Shown here: positions 6,368-7,537 of the stretch, piece after piece
Layout of the letters: each line of letters opens with the position of its first letter
How positions within the stretch are numbered: the stretch's first letter is position 1
Assembly (NCBI GenBank): GCA_020850025.1
Contig: JADZFI010000248.1
Location: forward strand, 1 to 7,537
Length of the DNA: 7,537 nt
Origin: Saprospiraceae bacterium
GTDB taxonomy: Bacteria; Bacteroidota; Bacteroidia; Chitinophagales; Saprospiraceae
Direction of reading: 5' to 3'
The notes under the pieces: generated by a model
What the model saw: only the letters and a program-made list of their open reading frames with translations
Database searches by the model: none
What the model was told of the DNA's origin: nothing
Program-made: the position numbers and the translations under genes

Positions 6368-6375
6368 TACTTTTG
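6368..6375 (+). promoter_or_regulatory. TAnnTTTG -7 element for the exbB-exbD genes
   Basis: TACTTTTG is an exact match to the Bacteroidota -7 consensus, 62 bp before the exbB ATG at 6438. No clear TTG -33 box lies about 20 bp upstream; TTTTA at 6342-6346 is at a plausible distance but a poor match. The predicted start is about 6380, giving a leader of roughly 55-60 nt. The rest of the 6286-6437 gap shows no gene and no clear terminator for the preceding gene. Confidence 0.45.
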
Positions 6376-6437
6376 GCGTTCGGTATCACCTAAAAACGAA
6401 GTAACCGGTTTACACCATCTAACAGCACCGAACGTCT

Positions 6438-7148
6438 ATGACAATCCATGCATTCCTTTCCTCCTTCTTTTTCCTCCAACTGGCCGCAAAAGAAGGCTCA
6501 TCCGCCGCCACTACCGAATCCAAAAGCCTGATCGACATTATCCTTACGAGCAGCACCTCCGGTCTGATCGTGATGATCATCCTGTTCCTGCTCTCCATCG
6601 TTGCGGTGTACATCATCATCGAACGATATTTCACCCTTACCCGCGCAGGTCAGGTAGACCACAATTTTATGAACTCCATCCGCGCCAGTGTGGAAAGCGG
6701 CAACCTGCAGGCGGCCAAAGCCCTCTGCCAAAGTGTGGACGCCCCTATGGCCCGCATGGTGGAAAAAGGTCTCGACCGCATCGGCAAACCGCTGGATGAT
6801 ATCAACAAATCCATCGAAAACGTGGGCAACCTCGAGCTGCTCAAACTCGAAAAAAACCTCTCTACCCTGGCCTCTATCTCCGGTATCGCTCCTATGATTG
6901 GTCTGTTGGGTACGGTAATCGGTCTGATCATCTCCTTCCAGGACATGGCCTCCGCTACCAATATTACCCCGCAGGTATTGTCGAACGGTATCTACCACGC
7001 ACTCACGGCTACGGCGGCCGGTCTGTTCGTGTCCATCATTGCCATGGCCGGCTTCAACCTGTTGGTAACCAACCTCGACAAGGTTATTTTCAAAATGGAG
7101 AATACGGCGGTTCAGTTCATGGATCTGCTGCAGGAGCCCTCTCGTTGA
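6438..7148 (+). CDS. exbB: ExbB/TolQ/MotA-type proton-channel subunit
   Basis: This 236-residue inner-membrane protein is of the MotA/TolQ/ExbB family, which uses the proton gradient with ExbD to energise TonB or a Tol-like trans-envelope partner. Three hydrophobic segments are seen: TM1 about 42-62 (SGLIVMIILFLLSIVAVYII), TM2 about 146-167 (SISGIAPMIGLLGTVIGLII) and TM3 about 184-208 (GIYHALTATAAGLFVSIIAM). A soluble helical loop (about 68-140) with AAKALCQSVDAPMARMVEKG lies between TM1 and TM2. The channel threonines matching E. coli ExbB T148 and T181 appear to be Thr159 and Thr192. The residue aligned with Glu176 is His187. The N-terminus has an extra hydrophobic stretch (4-17), perhaps a cleavable signal or amphipathic helix. 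The gene is followed after 77 bp by an exbD-like gene. ExbB is favoured over TolQ by neighbourhood only; the partner system is not in the window. Confidence 0.88.
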   Translation: MTIHAFLSSFFFLQLAAKEGSSAATTESKSLIDIILTSSTSGLIVMIILFLLSIVAVYIIIERYFTLTRAGQVDHNFMNSIRASVESGNLQAAKALCQSVDAPMARMVEKGLDRIGKPLDDINKSIENVGNLELLKLEKNLSTLASISGIAPMIGLLGTVIGLIISFQDMASATNITPQVLSNGIYHALTATAAGLFVSIIAMAGFNLLVTNLDKVIFKMENTAVQFMDLLQEPSR

Positions 7149-7168
7149 TCGGATGATCCCGGCAGGGC

Positions 7169-7187
7169 ATCAAAGCCCTTCTTTGAT
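7169..7187 (+). other. Intercistronic hairpin between exbB and exbD
   Basis: ATCAAAG (7169-7175) and CTTTGAT (7181-7187) are perfect reverse complements around a 5-nt loop. An alternative 4-bp GC stem, GGGC (7165-7168) with GCCC (7175-7178), overlaps it, so the two cannot form together. There is no adjacent U-tract; the nearest T-rich run starts about 7197. It could modulate the ExbB:ExbD ratio through RNA stability, but it may be incidental. Confidence 0.4.
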
Positions 7188-7225
7188 CTTCCATCCTTTA
7201 TTTTTCACCCTACTATCCAAGAAAT

Positions 7226-7537
7226 ATGGGACTCAAACGCCGTCAACGAGTAGAGCCTGAATTCAGCCTTGCAGCCATGATTGATGTGATCTTTCTGCTG
7301 CTGATGTTCTTCATGCTCACGTCAAAATTTGTTACGCCAAACGCCCTCAACCTTTCACTCCCTTCCAGCACCAGCACCACCATGGCCTCGCCGGCCCTCT
7401 CGGTGTCCATCACGGCTGCCGGAAAATTTTATCTCGATGCCACCCCCATGTCGGAAGCATCCCTGGAAAGCGGTCTGAAATCCAAGATCAAATCCCTGGG
7501 TAAAGACGTAAAAACCACTACTATCACCGTAGTTGCC
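7226..7537 (+). CDS. exbD: ExbD/TolR-type biopolymer transport protein, 3'-truncated by the window edge
   Basis: ATG at 7226 opens a frame that remains open to the last base, 104 codons. The N-terminus MGLKRRQRVEPEFSLAAMID is cytoplasmic and basic. It is followed by a single TM segment (about 18-33, with IFLLLMFFML) containing Asp20, the conserved proton-carrying aspartate of ExbD/TolR (E. coli ExbD D25). Then come SKFVTPNALNLSLPSS (33-48), a short Ser/Thr linker, and the start of the periplasmic domain with SVSITAAGKFYLDA (59-72). ExbD proteins are typically about 130-150 residues, so roughly the last quarter is missing. It forms a complex with the upstream exbB product. The gap to exbB is 77 bp, with a T-rich TATTTTTC (7199-7206) that only partly resembles a -7 box. 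Whether it serves TonB or a Tol-type system cannot be told here. Confidence 0.88.
   Translation, partial: MGLKRRQRVEPEFSLAAMIDVIFLLLMFFMLTSKFVTPNALNLSLPSSTSTTMASPALSVSITAAGKFYLDATPMSEASLESGLKSKIKSLGKDVKTTTITVVA

Noticed and set aside
6299..6799. Plus-strand 166-codon frame overlapping the exbB promoter region and exbB
   Set aside because: Most of it is a frame shadow of exbB, and the Arg/His/Pro-rich translation has no family resemblance.

Overview
The window reads as chromosomal DNA of a member of the Bacteroidota, plausibly from the Saprospiria/Chitinophagia side of the phylum. Three things suggest this. The families present are typical of the group: a DUF1800 protein, a DUF3078-type outer-membrane protein, a signal-peptide NTF2-like protein ending in DTRR...C, and a Bacteroidota-style ExbB/ExbD pair. 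Several genes are preceded by the phylum's TAnnTTTG -7 promoter element. Shine-Dalgarno sequences are essentially absent. GC content looks moderate. The lineage is an inference from gene content only.

Layout, left to right. (1) 1-1421 (+) is the 3' part of a DUF1800 gene whose start lies off the left edge. (2) 1474-1512 is a strong intrinsic terminator, with two shorter hairpins around it that compete for the same bases. (3) 1539-2501 (+) is a secreted or outer-membrane DUF3078-type protein. (4) 2531-2586 is a near-perfect palindrome built from 8-bp GCRGAG-type units, placed between two convergent genes and bordered by a 6-bp direct repeat. (5) 5652-2614 (-) is a probable three-gene operon, in transcription order: a YkuD-family L,D-transpeptidase-like protein, the GTPase MeaB, and a LolC/LolE-type ABC permease. 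Its intergenic gaps are 42 and 45 bp, and the first gap carries a 9-bp G-rich tandem repeat. (6) 5815-6285 (+) is a small exported NTF2/SnoaL-like protein, divergent from the operon. (7) 6438-7148 (+) and 7226-end (+) are exbB and the first 104 codons of an exbD/tolR-like gene, led by a good -7 element.

Functionally this is mostly cell-envelope housekeeping: wall remodelling (YkuD), lipoprotein-export-type transport (LolC/E), and proton-motive-force coupling to the outer membrane (ExbB/ExbD). One metabolic chaperone, MeaB, which protects B12-dependent methylmalonyl-CoA mutase, sits among them. I see no CRISPR array, tRNA, rRNA, transposase, phage gene or obvious defence system. Nothing here looks like a wholly new system. 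The points worth following up are the palindromic repeat, the repeat upstream of meaB, the attenuator-like leader at 1446-1538, a histidine at a usually acidic position in ExbB, and the recurrent TACYTTTG promoter elements.
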